From NCBI RefSeq assembly GCF_023824315.1, contig NZ_CP098732.1, forward strand, positions 2,852,001 through 2,916,000: 64,000 nt of DNA, in the 5' to 3' direction. Source of the DNA: Acinetobacter tibetensis (GTDB lineage Bacteria > Pseudomonadota > Gammaproteobacteria > Pseudomonadales > Moraxellaceae). The translations under genes and the position numbers were made by a program. Positions 54,570 to 63,904 of this stretch are shown in pieces. Within the stretch, counting starts at the first letter, position 1, and each line of letters opens with the position of its first letter. Under the pieces are notes generated by a model that was given only the letters and a program-made list of their open reading frames with translations, was not told where the DNA came from and made no database searches.

Positions 54570-55883
54570 ATGCTGATTTATGTGATTCCGTTTATACTTT
54601 TGTTAGTCGTGGCAATTGTTTTAAAAAAACGAGAAGCTAGTAAAGAAGCCGATACGGCACCAAAAAAAACGACTGCGGCTCGTAATAAAGCCAAAACTCC
54701 TGTAAATAAACGGAAAACCCCACAAAAAACCCAAGTGGTGGAAGATCCAGTTATTGAAAAAAAACAGGAAACACCACTAAGTAACGAGTTACGCAGCCAA
54801 ATTCAAGGGCAAATTCGTGATCGCAATTACTTTGCAGCAGAAGCACAAATTAATCAGGCACTGAATAAAGATAATTCCCAACATGAACTTTATTTATTGT
54901 TATTAGATATCCATCTAGAACAAAAAGATGAATTTGCGGTTAGCCAATTATTCAATCATTTACGCTCGCTTGAACTTGAAGAAACTCTGGCGCTAGCGGA
55001 ACAGAAAAAAGCTGAACATGAAAAAGAGCATCTTTCATCGGTAGACACTATCGACTTTCAGCCGCAAACGCTTTCAAGCTATGCTGAACCAACCCCTGCG
55101 GCACAAAACGCACCAGATTTTGATGCACTCATTGAAAATAAAGTTACAACATCAAGTTCTTTTGATCTGTTGCAGGCGGAAACACCTAGTACCTCTCCTG
55201 TTGAAGAAAAGCCGTTAGAGTTTAAGTCTTTCAGTGTAAGCCCTGAAATCATTGAACCTACCATAGAACCAACACCAGAATCAGATGCTCCGTCTCTGAA
55301 ATTTGATGATTTAGTTGAGCTGAAACCTCAAGTTGAAGAACCAGTTCAGGTACAAAAAGAAAGTGAATTAGCTGTTACTGAACTTAAAGATTTAGAATTT
55401 TCGTTTAATTTAGATCCTGCACCAACAACTGAAGCAGTCGTTGAAACTGTTACTGCACCGATAACAGAAAAATCTGAAGATCAGCCAGAATTCAAATTTT
55501 CGTTTGATCTTGAACAACCAAGTGCTGAAAAAGCAACGACGCAAGTCGAGGTGCAATCAGAAGTATCTACTATGTCTTTTGACTTAGAGTCACCAAAGAC
55601 AGATCTTGCAACAGCACACTCGATTCCTCAAGACATGACGGAAACAACAGACTTTGCCACGTCTGCTGTACAAACAGATGTTCATCTACAAGATCCACTG
55701 GTGCAATCTTTTCCAGAACTTGGACAAATCAATGAAAGCACATTGAATTTAGATTTAGTACAACAGTATATTCAACTCGGCTCTTATGAAGCAGCTCGTC
55801 AACTGTTTGCTGAGAGTTCGAATAATTTTTCAGCGGAACAGCAGCAACGCGCGGAACAGTTACTGAATCAAATAGCATCTTAA
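54570..55883 (+). CDS. FimV C-terminal, membrane plus cytoplasmic part
   Basis: A 437-residue protein beginning with a membrane helix (MLIYVIPFILLLVVAIVL) followed by KKR, then a Lys-rich and a TPR-like region (RDRNYFAAEAQINQALNKD, residues 83-101), an acidic linker with repeated F-x-F-x-L/D motifs (EFKFSFDLEQP, EFSFNLDP), and a FimV C-terminal domain (LNLDLVQQYIQLGSYEAARQLF, residues about 390-415). This is the part that usually follows the membrane helix in single-chain FimV. GTAAGGGG lies before the ATG, so it is translated separately, 68 bp after the first part. Confidence 0.85.
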   Translation: MLIYVIPFILLLVVAIVLKKREASKEADTAPKKTTAARNKAKTPVNKRKTPQKTQVVEDPVIEKKQETPLSNELRSQIQGQIRDRNYFAAEAQINQALNKDNSQHELYLLLLDIHLEQKDEFAVSQLFNHLRSLELEETLALAEQKKAEHEKEHLSSVDTIDFQPQTLSSYAEPTPAAQNAPDFDALIENKVTTSSSFDLLQAETPSTSPVEEKPLEFKSFSVSPEIIEPTIEPTPESDAPSLKFDDLVELKPQVEEPVQVQKESELAVTELKDLEFSFNLDPAPTTEAVVETVTAPITEKSEDQPEFKFSFDLEQPSAEKATTQVEVQSEVSTMSFDLESPKTDLATAHSIPQDMTETTDFATSAVQTDVHLQDPLVQSFPELGQINESTLNLDLVQQYIQLGSYEAARQLFAESSNNFSAEQQQRAEQLLNQIAS

Positions 55884-55901
55884 GGCATTTCCCTCTACTA
55901 T

Positions 55902-55929
55902 AAAGCAGTCATACATGACTGCTTTTTTT
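55902..55929 (+). terminator. Terminator of the fimV genes
   Basis: AAAGCAGTCA-TACA-TGACTGCTTT followed by a run of T (55923-55929). Its T tract abuts the start of the asparaginase gene. Confidence 0.9.
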
Positions 55930-56901
55930 ATGATGAAAAAAATTGCTTTGATTTATATGGGTGGGACCTTTGGCTGCGTGGGTGAACCACTGAGCCCTAT
56001 GCCTGCTGATGAGTTTCTACCTCAACTTAAGAAAGTCTTACCTCTGGATTTGACCGTTGAATGCATGATTGCACCTGTCATTAAAGACAGTAGCGCCTGC
56101 ACACCTGCCGATTGGTTACAGTTAATACAATTTGTACAACGGCTCCAATTACAACAGTTCCAGCATTTTGTGCTTATCCATGGCACAGATACCATGAGTT
56201 ATGCCTGTGCCATCCTCTCTCGATTCCTAGGACAATCCGCGCATGTTGTGCTTACGGGTAGCCAATATCCTCTACTCAATATTCAGGGTACCAACACACG
56301 TGAATTTACCGATGCCATCGACAACCTAAGCTTTGCATTACATGCCGTTCAAACTCAACCCGTTGGCGTATATCTTGCCTTTCATCAGCAGTTATTTCAT
56401 GGACGCAGTGTTTTAAAACAACACACCACGGAACTTGATGCTTTCTCAGGGCTAAGTAGCCAACAAGAACTGCGTCAACCCGAGTCGGCTTATCCAGTTC
56501 AAGCTGAAGATCTAATCAAAGCCAATCAATTCAATTGTCTAAATCTTATGATGCAACCCATTGCATTAGATCAGCAATTACAAAACATTAAGACTATTGC
56601 ACAACATCCGCCTAGTTTTCTCATTTTACAAGGCTTTGGTACAGGCAATATCTCAGTCAATGCAGACTGTATCGAATGCTTTAAACAGCTACGTCAACAA
56701 GGTTGTATGGTTTTACTTACCACTCAGGTCAGCTTTGGCAAAACTGACCAACGCTATGCGATTAGCAGTTGGATTCAGGATGCTGGTGTAGTGGTGAGTG
56801 ATTGCATCAGCCATGCAGACTTATATGCCAAAGCGCTGTTGATGTATCTCAAGCATGATTCCATTGATCAATGTTTCACCCATTGGCATGACTCGGTTTA
56901 A
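55930..56901 (+). CDS. L-asparaginase
   Basis: Hydrolyses asparagine to aspartate and ammonia. The 323 residues include the N-terminal catalytic threonine in ALIYMGGTFGC, the second active-site segment HGTDTMSYACAIL and VLTGSQYPLL. No signal peptide, so a cytoplasmic (type I) enzyme. The start lies directly behind the terminator T tract: the frame also opens at 55915, but that ATG is inside the hairpin, so 55930 (or 55933) is preferred. No ribosome binding site is visible; translation may be leaderless or from a processed end. Confidence 0.85.
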   Translation: MMKKIALIYMGGTFGCVGEPLSPMPADEFLPQLKKVLPLDLTVECMIAPVIKDSSACTPADWLQLIQFVQRLQLQQFQHFVLIHGTDTMSYACAILSRFLGQSAHVVLTGSQYPLLNIQGTNTREFTDAIDNLSFALHAVQTQPVGVYLAFHQQLFHGRSVLKQHTTELDAFSGLSSQQELRQPESAYPVQAEDLIKANQFNCLNLMMQPIALDQQLQNIKTIAQHPPSFLILQGFGTGNISVNADCIECFKQLRQQGCMVLLTTQVSFGKTDQRYAISSWIQDAGVVVSDCISHADLYAKALLMYLKHDSIDQCFTHWHDSV

Positions 56902-56919
56902 TCAAAGGTAAATAGATCT

Positions 56920-57717
56920 ATGCAACGTTTTGCCATTGGCATTGAATTTTCAGGCGCAGGATATCGTGGCTGGCAAACCCAACAAGCCGGGGTAATCAGT
57001 GTGCAAGAAACACTTGAAACTATCCTGAGTAAAGTTGCAGCCGAACCCATTGCACTACATGGCGCAGGTCGTACTGATGCAGGTGTACATGCAACCAATA
57101 TGGTGGCTCATTTCGATACACATGCAATCAGACCTCTACGTGGCTGGTTAATGGGTGCCAATAGCCAACTACCTAAAGACATTGCCATCCAATGGATTAA
57201 GGAGATGGATCATGAGTTTCATGCCCGTTTCAAGGCTCAAGCACGTCGTTATCGCTATGTGGTCTATAACCATCCACAACGCCCTGCTTTACTGCATAAA
57301 CAAGTAACCCATGCACACTACACATTAGATGTAGAAAAAATGATTGCTGCTGCAAAAAAGTTTGAAGGTACACATAATTTTGAAAGCTTTCGTGCTGCGG
57401 CTTGTCAGTCCAATCAACCTGTGCGCCACGTGAGCCATTGTCGCTTAATTCGACATGGCGCATATTTGGTGCTGGATATTCAAGCCGATGGCTTCTTACA
57501 CCATATGGTGCGTAATATTATGGGCTGTTTGCTGGAAATTGGACAAGGCATGTATGACATTGACCATATTGACCATATTTTCGCTGCACAAGATCGTAAA
57601 GCAGCGGGCGTAACAGCCCCACCCGATGGCTTATATTTTATTCATGCCGATTATCCAGCGCAGTTTGATTTACCCAAAGTGCCTTTAGGTCCTCATTGGT
57701 TAAACATGCCAGATTAA
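56920..57717 (+). CDS. truA: tRNA pseudouridine synthase TruA
   Basis: Makes pseudouridine at positions 38-40 of tRNA. The 265-residue enzyme has the catalytic Asp53 in GAGRTDAGVHATN, the RYRYVVYNHPQRP segment and FLHHMVRNIMGCLLEIGQG, all signature features. It is 18 bp after the asparaginase gene on the same strand, so co-transcription is likely. Confidence 0.97.
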   Translation: MQRFAIGIEFSGAGYRGWQTQQAGVISVQETLETILSKVAAEPIALHGAGRTDAGVHATNMVAHFDTHAIRPLRGWLMGANSQLPKDIAIQWIKEMDHEFHARFKAQARRYRYVVYNHPQRPALLHKQVTHAHYTLDVEKMIAAAKKFEGTHNFESFRAAACQSNQPVRHVSHCRLIRHGAYLVLDIQADGFLHHMVRNIMGCLLEIGQGMYDIDHIDHIFAAQDRKAAGVTAPPDGLYFIHADYPAQFDLPKVPLGPHWLNMPD

Positions 57718-57732
57718 TGCTCTACATATAAT

Positions 57733-57759
57733 AAAAAACCTCCACATGGGAGGTTTTTT
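57733..57759. terminator. Bidirectional terminator between truA and the AraC gene
   Basis: AAAAAACCTCC / GGAGGTTTTTT with loop ACATG. Confidence 0.93.
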
Positions 57760-57769
57760 AAATTTTAAA

Positions 57770-58777
57770 CTAACGCTGTTTACGTTTTCGATATTCAACA
57801 GGTGTTTCATTGGTCCAGCGCTTAAATGCACGATAAAACGTACTCGGCTCTGAAAACCCGGTCAAATAAACAATCCGCTCTACACTTTCATTGGTATTCG
57901 CAAGCAGCCTTTTCGCTAAACGACAACGATAGTCCGATAGAATCTGCTGAAAACTGGTATTGGCTTCACTCAGTTGGGTACGTAAACGACGCGGCGTAAT
58001 ATTTAAATGTACAGCAACCGTTTCTAAAGTGGTTTCACCGCTTTCTAAGGTTGAACCAATCGCACGGCGTACCTCACCTACCAAATCATAGCGCGCCAAT
58101 TCTTGCAGTTTTTCAATTGCCAATTGTTCATGCAATTGCAATAACTCAGGTTCGGCCTGCCACAATGGATAAGCCAAAATCGCAGGATCAAAATAAAGCC
58201 GTGTTTCTTTTTGACCCAAGCTCACAGGACACTCAAAGACACGGAAATATTCGTCATCTGGTGCACCTTGAGAAAAATTAAAGTCGATATACAGCGGCTG
58301 AAAACGTCCTTCCGTAATAAATTTAAAAAAGCGCAAGATCCCTGACATAGCACATTCAGAAAAATGTCGATTAATTAAATTTTCCGCCCACGGCTGCTCA
58401 CCATTGGTCAAATAACAACGATCATCTTCAACAATCAAACGGGCATGAAAGGCATCGCTAATTAAACGCTGATAGGCCAAAGCACGCTTAAGACCTTCAC
58501 CAAAATTTTCACTACTAATAAATAAATGTTCAATCACCTGCCCACGATATAAAGGCAAATGCTCACCCAAATGCAAACCGATATCAGGGTCCTTACTGAC
58601 ATCTTCGGCTGCTGTCCAAAAAGCAAACTGCGCATTTAATGGGGTACGATCATTGGCCTGAACTTGATTTAAGGCGACCCCTGCTTTTGTTAAAATTTCT
58701 TCGGTTGGTAATCCTGAACGACGAATCGCCTGATAGCCCAATCGTAGTACAACCGATGCATCCGTTAGCTGACCCAC
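57770..58777 (-). CDS. AraC-family transcriptional regulator
   Basis: A 335-residue regulator with an N-terminal arabinose-binding-like (PF12625-type) domain (residues 1-190; GLHLGEHLPL, FSECAMSGIL) and C-terminal double helix-turn-helix (about 235-333; LETVAVHLNITPRRLRTQL, RIVYLTGFSEPSTFYRAFKRW). The latter half is a classic AraC signature. The start is a GTG at 58777. Target and effector unknown; no divergent metabolic gene sits beside it. Confidence 0.93.
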   Translation of the reverse strand: MGQLTDASVVLRLGYQAIRRSGLPTEEILTKAGVALNQVQANDRTPLNAQFAFWTAAEDVSKDPDIGLHLGEHLPLYRGQVIEHLFISSENFGEGLKRALAYQRLISDAFHARLIVEDDRCYLTNGEQPWAENLINRHFSECAMSGILRFFKFITEGRFQPLYIDFNFSQGAPDDEYFRVFECPVSLGQKETRLYFDPAILAYPLWQAEPELLQLHEQLAIEKLQELARYDLVGEVRRAIGSTLESGETTLETVAVHLNITPRRLRTQLSEANTSFQQILSDYRCRLAKRLLANTNESVERIVYLTGFSEPSTFYRAFKRWTNETPVEYRKRKQR

Positions 58778-58944
58778 GCAATGACCTTCCTTGTATGTGA
58801 TTCATTTATACCTAAAACAATAAATTTAGATTAACTGCGATTGACCAAACTGACAACATCTATAGTCAAATTTTTCCGGATTTTTTTGAAACCGCCAGTT
58901 CGCTTAATTTACTGCCAGCTAACACGTTCTCAAGGGTTTGATTC

Positions 58945-58973
58945 TTGATTTTTTCTAAAAAATTGACTATAAT
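58945..58973 (+). promoter_or_regulatory. Promoter of infA
   Basis: TTGATT (58945-58950), 17 bp, perfect TATAAT (58968-58973), 33 bp before the infA start. Confidence 0.85.
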
Positions 58974-59006
58974 TTGCCCCTTTCCAATTTGATCATCAGG
59001 TAGGCT

Positions 59007-59228
59007 ATGGCCAATAAAGAGGAACTCATTGAGTTCGAAGGCGTTGTCACCGAAACGCTTCCTAATACGATGTTCCGTGTACGTTTAGAAAACGGTCACG
59101 AAGTGATTGCCCACATTTCTGGTAAAATGCGTAAACACTATATCCGCATTTTAACTGGCGACAGTGTGAAGGTAGAAATGACCCCTTATGACCTCACGAA
59201 AGGTCGTATCACTTATCGTGCACGCTAA
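59007..59228 (+). CDS. infA: Translation initiation factor IF-1
   Basis: A 73-residue S1/OB-fold protein that binds the ribosomal A site during initiation. [40 protein letters not shown] (in two parts) and the ending [12 protein letters not shown] are the classical IF-1 sequence. Its own promoter and terminator flank it. Confidence 0.98.
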   Translation: MANKEELIEFEGVVTETLPNTMFRVRLENGHEVIAHISGKMRKHYIRILTGDSVKVEMTPYDLTKGRITYRAR

Positions 59229-59246
59229 GCTCTGATTAGTGAAAGC

Positions 59247-59275
59247 AAAAAAAGCCACATCATGTGGCTTTTTTT
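59247..59275. terminator. Terminator of infA
   Basis: AAAAAAAGCCACA-TCA-TGTGGCTTTTTTT; also stands before the convergent LprI-like gene end. Confidence 0.94.
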
Positions 59276-59294
59276 ATATCGAGATCTTCTACAC

Positions 59295-59666
59295 CTATTC
59301 ACTTAAACGTGAGGTTTTACAGCCCACCGTTTGACATTCACGTAAACGTTCTTGTAACCAGTGGTTACGATCCTGAGTGGTGGTTAAACGACACTGCACA
59401 TTAACAGTACTTTGTACGTCATCGGTACACTCCGCATCGCGCTGACGAATCCATGCCAATTGTGACTTTTTCAACGTTTTTTGTTGTGCTGCATTCAGTT
59501 GTTTACGTAATTGTTGATAGTTCTTATTCAAATCGGCATCTGCACTGGCATAAATTTTATTGGTGCAGTAAATATCATCATAGGTGTTACGAGCATTGTC
59601 ACAGTTATCTGCATAGCTGAAGGTTGCCATCGCCCCGCAGAGGAGAGCCAATATGATTTTGCGCAT
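59295..59666 (-). CDS. LprI-like (lysozyme-inhibitor family) secreted protein
   Basis: A 123-residue exported protein: signal peptide (cleavage after YA, about residue 19) and a cysteine-rich domain with the LprI pattern: CDNARNTYDDIYC, LNKNYQQLRKQL, LKKSQLAWIRQRDAEC and a final LRECQTVGC. LprI domains inhibit lysozyme in some bacteria. The ATG at 59666 (GGA upstream) is preferred to a TTG at 59678. Confidence 0.8.
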   Translation of the reverse strand: MRKIILALLCGAMATFSYADNCDNARNTYDDIYCTNKIYASADADLNKNYQQLRKQLNAAQQKTLKKSQLAWIRQRDAECTDDVQSTVNVQCRLTTTQDRNHWLQERLRECQTVGCKTSRLSE

Positions 59667-59935
59667 GAAATTGTCCAAATCGCTTTATTATATGGCCTAT
59701 CTAAGCATATTTTGCTGAACTTGAACATTGCCCATAGACAGACAAGGTTGTATCTTTTTTATCTCTGCGCTGTACTGCTCTAGACAGTAATTTGCTTTTG
59801 ACCTTGCATCAAAAAATTACTACAACCCATCATTCTTCTCTATGAGTCAGACATCCTACTGAACGAATAAGCCTGAGTCCCTCGAGTCTGCACAAGCTCA
59901 TTTACCGCCTGTTATGGGTAAATCTTCCCCCCCAT
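59667..59935. other. Intergenic region between the LprI-like gene and leuB end
   Basis: No gene is supported. Short inverted repeats occur (TACTG-TCTAGAG-CAGTA on the minus strand near 59770-59790; ATTTACC / GGTAAAT near 59900-59930), of unknown meaning. Confidence 0.35.
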
Positions 59936-59963
59936 AAAAAACGCAGCGATGGCTGCGTTTTTT
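59936..59963 (-). terminator. Terminator of the leuC-leuD-leuB operon
   Basis: AAAAAACGCAGC-GATG-GCTGCGTTTTTT (inner stem CGCAGC / GCTGCG), 14 bp after the leuB stop on the minus strand. Confidence 0.9.
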
Positions 59964-59977
59964 ACACGACAAAGAGA

Positions 59978-61057
59978 TTATGCGAGTGCAGCAACTACAG
60001 CCTGCCCCATCTCCACTGTACCTACTTTATTCATTCCTTCCGACATGATATCCGCAGTACGTAGGCCCTGATCCAAAACTTGTCCTACCGCGTCTTCAAT
60101 AGCCTGTGCAGCAGCCTCTTCACGGAAGGTATAACGCAACATCATGGCAACCGACAAAATGGTCGCCAATGGGTTCGCCACGTTCTGACCTGCGATATCT
60201 GGTGCCGAACCGTGACACGGCTCATACATGCCTTTACCATTTTCATCTAAAGAAGCTGATGGCAACATCCCAATTGAACCTGTCAACATGGCTGCTTCAT
60301 CTGACAAAATATCGCCAAATAAGTTACCCGTTACAATCACATCAAACTGCTTAGGCGCACGCACCAACTGCATGGCTGCATTGTCGACATACATATGTGA
60401 CAAATTAATTTCAGGATATTGCTCTTCTTTTAATGCGGTAACGGTTTGCTTCCAAAGCTCTGTCACTTCAAGGACGTTGGCTTTATCGACTGAACAGACT
60501 TTGCCACCACGCAAACCAGCTAACTCAAAAGCCACTTTCGCAATACGCTTAATTTCTGACTCTGAATAGACATCGGTGTTAAAGCCTTGCTTCTCGCCAT
60601 TTTCCAATTCACGAATACCACGTGGCTGACCAAAGTAAATCCCGCCTGTTAATTCACGTACAATCAGAATATCCAAGCCCGCAACAATTTCAGGTTTTAA
60701 GCTCGATGCATCTGCCAATTGTGGGTAAAGAATCGCAGGACGTAAATTTGCAAATAAATTCAATTCACTACGAATTTTCAACAAGCCACGTTCTGGACGA
60801 ATTGAGCGCTCAATGCTATCCCATTTAGGACCACCCACAGCACCTAACAAAATTGCATCGGCTTTTTTTGCCTGTTCCGCTGTCACTGCTGGGTACGGTT
60901 CACCATGTGCATCAATGGCTGCACCACCCAATAGGCCATGTTCCCATGTGAGACCTAAATTAAATTTTTCATTGACTCGATCGAGTACATGCTCTGCGGC
61001 CTTGACAATTTCAGGACCGATACCATCACCCGCCAAAATCAAAATTTGTTTAGACAT
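59978..61057 (-). CDS. leuB: 3-isopropylmalate dehydrogenase LeuB
   Basis: NAD-dependent oxidative decarboxylation of 3-isopropylmalate. The 359-residue enzyme has [12 protein letters not shown], the substrate/metal loop around [26 protein letters not shown] with the catalytic lysine, and [27 protein letters not shown] lies before the ATG at 61057, which is preferred to the ATG at 61069. Last gene of the leu cluster on this strand. Confidence 0.97.
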   Translation of the reverse strand: MSKQILILAGDGIGPEIVKAAEHVLDRVNEKFNLGLTWEHGLLGGAAIDAHGEPYPAVTAEQAKKADAILLGAVGGPKWDSIERSIRPERGLLKIRSELNLFANLRPAILYPQLADASSLKPEIVAGLDILIVRELTGGIYFGQPRGIRELENGEKQGFNTDVYSESEIKRIAKVAFELAGLRGGKVCSVDKANVLEVTELWKQTVTALKEEQYPEINLSHMYVDNAAMQLVRAPKQFDVIVTGNLFGDILSDEAAMLTGSIGMLPSASLDENGKGMYEPCHGSAPDIAGQNVANPLATILSVAMMLRYTFREEAAAQAIEDAVGQVLDQGLRTADIMSEGMNKVGTVEMGQAVVAALA

Positions 61058-61099
61058 GAGAACTTCCATTATTTCATCAGTACTAGGACTGTTTAGAGA

Positions 61100-61663
61100 T
61101 TAAATTTTTTGCTCTACAAACTCACCTAACCCAGTTTGCGGGTCATACGGTCTGCAAAAGCGACGAATTGTTTTTTGTTCTTGCTGCAAATCTACGCACA
61201 GTGGGTCTGGAGCAGATGCATTCAATAAACTGATATGTTGTCGAGTTCGATCCCGATACATTTTAAAGGTATAGCTTTGTTTGGCTTTAAACGCATGAAT
61301 CACATGCAAAGTTTCTGCTCGATCTGGTGAAATTGGATAAAATCGAATCACCAATTCTTGTTGTTTCGCAGGCGCAGATAAATACAATGCATTCGGCTGA
61401 TTCAAGGTTTTGGCTTGTAAACGAACCAAACCTTTATCAATTGCTTCAGAATTTACTCGATGGGTTCGCGCATCGACAATAAAAATGTCGCCTAAACGCT
61501 CAAACTCACAATTATGTGTTCCAGAACAATAAATTAAAGCATTTGATGATGGGCTTTCGGCATATTCCACTTGCTTAATGCGAGCACTATCTACCCACTG
61601 GCATGCGCTCAGTGTGCTGAACAACAATCCCGCAATAACACATTGACCGAAAACTTTCGTCAT
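61100..61663 (-). CDS. Putative lipoprotein inserted between leuD and leuB
   Basis: A 187-residue protein with a signal peptide and lipobox LSAC (Cys21), then a domain rich in cysteine pairs (ALIYCSGTHNCEF, CVDL, FCRPYD) and beta strands. No family recognised. The frame extends to 61834 but that would overlap leuD; the ATG at 61663 gives a correct signal peptide. It sits in a 706-bp gap in the leu operon, 42 bp before leuB, so it would be transcribed with the leucine genes. Confidence 0.75.
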   Translation of the reverse strand: MTKVFGQCVIAGLLFSTLSACQWVDSARIKQVEYAESPSSNALIYCSGTHNCEFERLGDIFIVDARTHRVNSEAIDKGLVRLQAKTLNQPNALYLSAPAKQQELVIRFYPISPDRAETLHVIHAFKAKQSYTFKMYRDRTRQHISLLNASAPDPLCVDLQQEQKTIRRFCRPYDPQTGLGEFVEQKI

Positions 61664-61763
61664 TTTGCTAGCCCAACCTTGCGTAATAAAGCATTTATCA
61701 TGTTGATTATGCCCCGATGTTAGCAAGAGTTGGGCGGTGTTGTCATGACTAAATATGCAACCT

Positions 61764-62414
61764 TTAGCCTTGGATTTCTTGGAAAACCCAAGGTCGTGAT
61801 TGTTTGGTTTTCGCTTCATAAGCACGGATATCATCTTGTACTTGTAAAGTTAAACCAATGTCATCTAAACCGTTCAATAAGCAGTGCTTACGAAATGGAT
61901 CAACTTCAAATTTGAATGCTTCACCATTGGGTGTACGTACTTCTTGTGCAGCAAGATCAATCGTAAGTTGATAACCTTCTGTCGCAGCACATTCTTTGAA
62001 AAGTTGATCGACAATTTCTTCAGCCAAAATAACTGGCAACATGCCGTTTTTAAAACTGTTATTAAAGAAAATATCGGCATAACTTGGTGCGATCACGGTA
62101 CGGAAACCGTATTCTTCCAATGCCCAAGGTGCATGTTCACGGCTTGAACCACAACCGAAATTGGCACGCGAAATAAGAACCGATGCACCTTGATAACGTG
62201 GTTGATTTAAGATGAAATCTGGATTTTTGGGACGTTTAGAATTGTCCTGTCCTGGATAGCCTTCATCTAAATAACGTAATTCATCAAATAAGTTATCGCC
62301 AAATCCTGTGCGCTTAATTGATTTTAAAAACTGCTTTGGAATAATTAAGTCGGTATCGACATTGGCACGGTCTAATGGTGCAACAATACCTTGTTCAACG
62401 GTATAAGCTTTCAT
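61764..62414 (-). CDS. leuD: 3-isopropylmalate dehydratase small subunit LeuD
   Basis: Small subunit that, with LeuC, isomerises 2- to 3-isopropylmalate. The 216-residue protein carries [36 protein letters not shown] and [13 protein letters not shown], the LeuD signatures. It starts 21 bp after the leuC stop. Confidence 0.97.
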   Translation of the reverse strand: MKAYTVEQGIVAPLDRANVDTDLIIPKQFLKSIKRTGFGDNLFDELRYLDEGYPGQDNSKRPKNPDFILNQPRYQGASVLISRANFGCGSSREHAPWALEEYGFRTVIAPSYADIFFNNSFKNGMLPVILAEEIVDQLFKECAATEGYQLTIDLAAQEVRTPNGEAFKFEVDPFRKHCLLNGLDDIGLTLQVQDDIRAYEAKTKQSRPWVFQEIQG

Positions 62415-62435
62415 GTTTTGCTCCCCTTAGTCCAA

Positions 62436-63854
62436 TTAGAATGTACGAACATCAACAAAATGACCTGCAATCGCCGCGGCGGCTGCCATTGCTGGACTCA
62501 CCAAATGTGTGCGCCCACCATTGCCCTGACGACCTTCAAAGTTACGGTTTGAAGTCGAAGCACAATGTTCACCCGGCTGTAATTTATCGGCATTCATTGC
62601 CAAGCACATTGAGCAACCTGGTTCACGCCATTCAAAACCTGCATCAAGGAAAACTTGATCTAAACCTTCTTCTTCTGCCTGTTTTTTGACTAAACCAGAC
62701 CCTGGAACCACCATGGCTTGCTTAATGCTTGCAGCTACTTTACGACCTTTCACCACTTCTGCCGCTGCACGAATATCTTCAATTCGTGAATTGGTACATG
62801 AACCAATAAATACACGATCCAATTGAATATCCGACAATGCTTGACCCGCTTCTAAGCCCATGTAGTTATAGGCACGTGTCCAGTCATTGCGCTGCACGTC
62901 ATCTTTCGCTTGTGCCAAAGTCGGTACCGCTTGCGAAACTGGAATCACCATTTCTGGAGAAGTTCCCCAAGACACCTGTGGCTCAATCTCTTCGCCTTGT
63001 AATACCACGACGGTATCAAACTCAGCATCGGCATCAGAATGTAAAGTGTTCCAATACTCAACCGCCGCATCCCATTGTTCTGCTTTTGGTGCATAAGGAC
63101 GGTCTTTCACATAGGCAATGGTTTTGTCATCAACAGCGACCATACCCACACGTGCACCCGCTTCAATCGCCATGTTACATACGGTCATACGGCCTTCAAT
63201 GGACATATCACGGAACACTTGACCACCAAATTCAATCGCGTGACCCGTACCACCTGCTGTGCCAATTTTACCAATGATCGCTAACACCACATCTTTTGAG
63301 GTTACGCCCTGCCCTAAAGTACCGTCGACACGAACCAACATGTTCTTCATTTTTTTCTGAACCAAGCATTGGGTTGCCAATACATGTTCAACTTCTGAAG
63401 TGCCAATCCCGTGCGCCAAACAGCCAAAAGCACCATGAGTTGCCGTATGCGAATCACCACACACTACCGTCATACCTGGCAAAGTTAAACCTTGTTCTGG
63501 CCCAACGACATGTGCAATCCCTTGACGGATATCATTAATTTTAAATTCAACAATATTGAAGGCTTCACAGTTGTCATCCAAAGTTTGCACTTGAATACGT
63601 GAAGTATCATCTTCAATCCCTGCAATTCCTTGCTCACGCTCTTTCTTTGAAGTCGGTACGTTATGATCAGGAGTCGCGACATTCGCACTTAAACGCCAAG
63701 GTTGACGTCCAGCAAGTTGTAAACCTTCAAAAGCTTGCGGTGAAGTCACTTCATGCAATAAATGACGGTCGATATAAAGTAAGCACGAACCATCATCACG
63801 TTGTTTTACTAAGTGGTCATCCCACAATTTGTCATATAAGGTTTTGCCTGCCAT
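62436..63854 (-). CDS. leuC: 3-isopropylmalate dehydratase large subunit LeuC
   Basis: Large [4Fe-4S] subunit of isopropylmalate isomerase. The 472 residues have the Fe-S ligands in FIGSCTNSR and [27 protein letters not shown] near the middle of the N-terminal half, and NRNFEGRQG in the substrate site. The ATG at 63854 ([16 protein letters not shown]) is chosen over an ATG five codons upstream because GGAG then has suitable spacing and it fits the family start. Confidence 0.97.
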   Translation of the reverse strand: MAGKTLYDKLWDDHLVKQRDDGSCLLYIDRHLLHEVTSPQAFEGLQLAGRQPWRLSANVATPDHNVPTSKKEREQGIAGIEDDTSRIQVQTLDDNCEAFNIVEFKINDIRQGIAHVVGPEQGLTLPGMTVVCGDSHTATHGAFGCLAHGIGTSEVEHVLATQCLVQKKMKNMLVRVDGTLGQGVTSKDVVLAIIGKIGTAGGTGHAIEFGGQVFRDMSIEGRMTVCNMAIEAGARVGMVAVDDKTIAYVKDRPYAPKAEQWDAAVEYWNTLHSDADAEFDTVVVLQGEEIEPQVSWGTSPEMVIPVSQAVPTLAQAKDDVQRNDWTRAYNYMGLEAGQALSDIQLDRVFIGSCTNSRIEDIRAAAEVVKGRKVAASIKQAMVVPGSGLVKKQAEEEGLDQVFLDAGFEWREPGCSMCLAMNADKLQPGEHCASTSNRNFEGRQGNGGRTHLVSPAMAAAAAIAGHFVDVRTF

Positions 63855-63898
63855 GTCGACGCGCTCCATAGAACTGGGTAATTTCTTTACTTTAAGTG

Positions 63899-63904
63899 AT
63901 TATA
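63899..63904 (-). promoter_or_regulatory. Probable -10 of the leuCD-leuB operon
   Basis: Perfect TATAAT on the minus strand, about 45 bp before the leuC start. No clear -35 element at 17 bp. The rest up to 64000 is AT-rich with no gene. Confidence 0.5.

Noticed and set aside
62837..63277. 146-codon plus-strand frame antisense to leuC
   Set aside because: Antisense to a highly conserved enzyme gene; codon content is only the reverse image of leuC.
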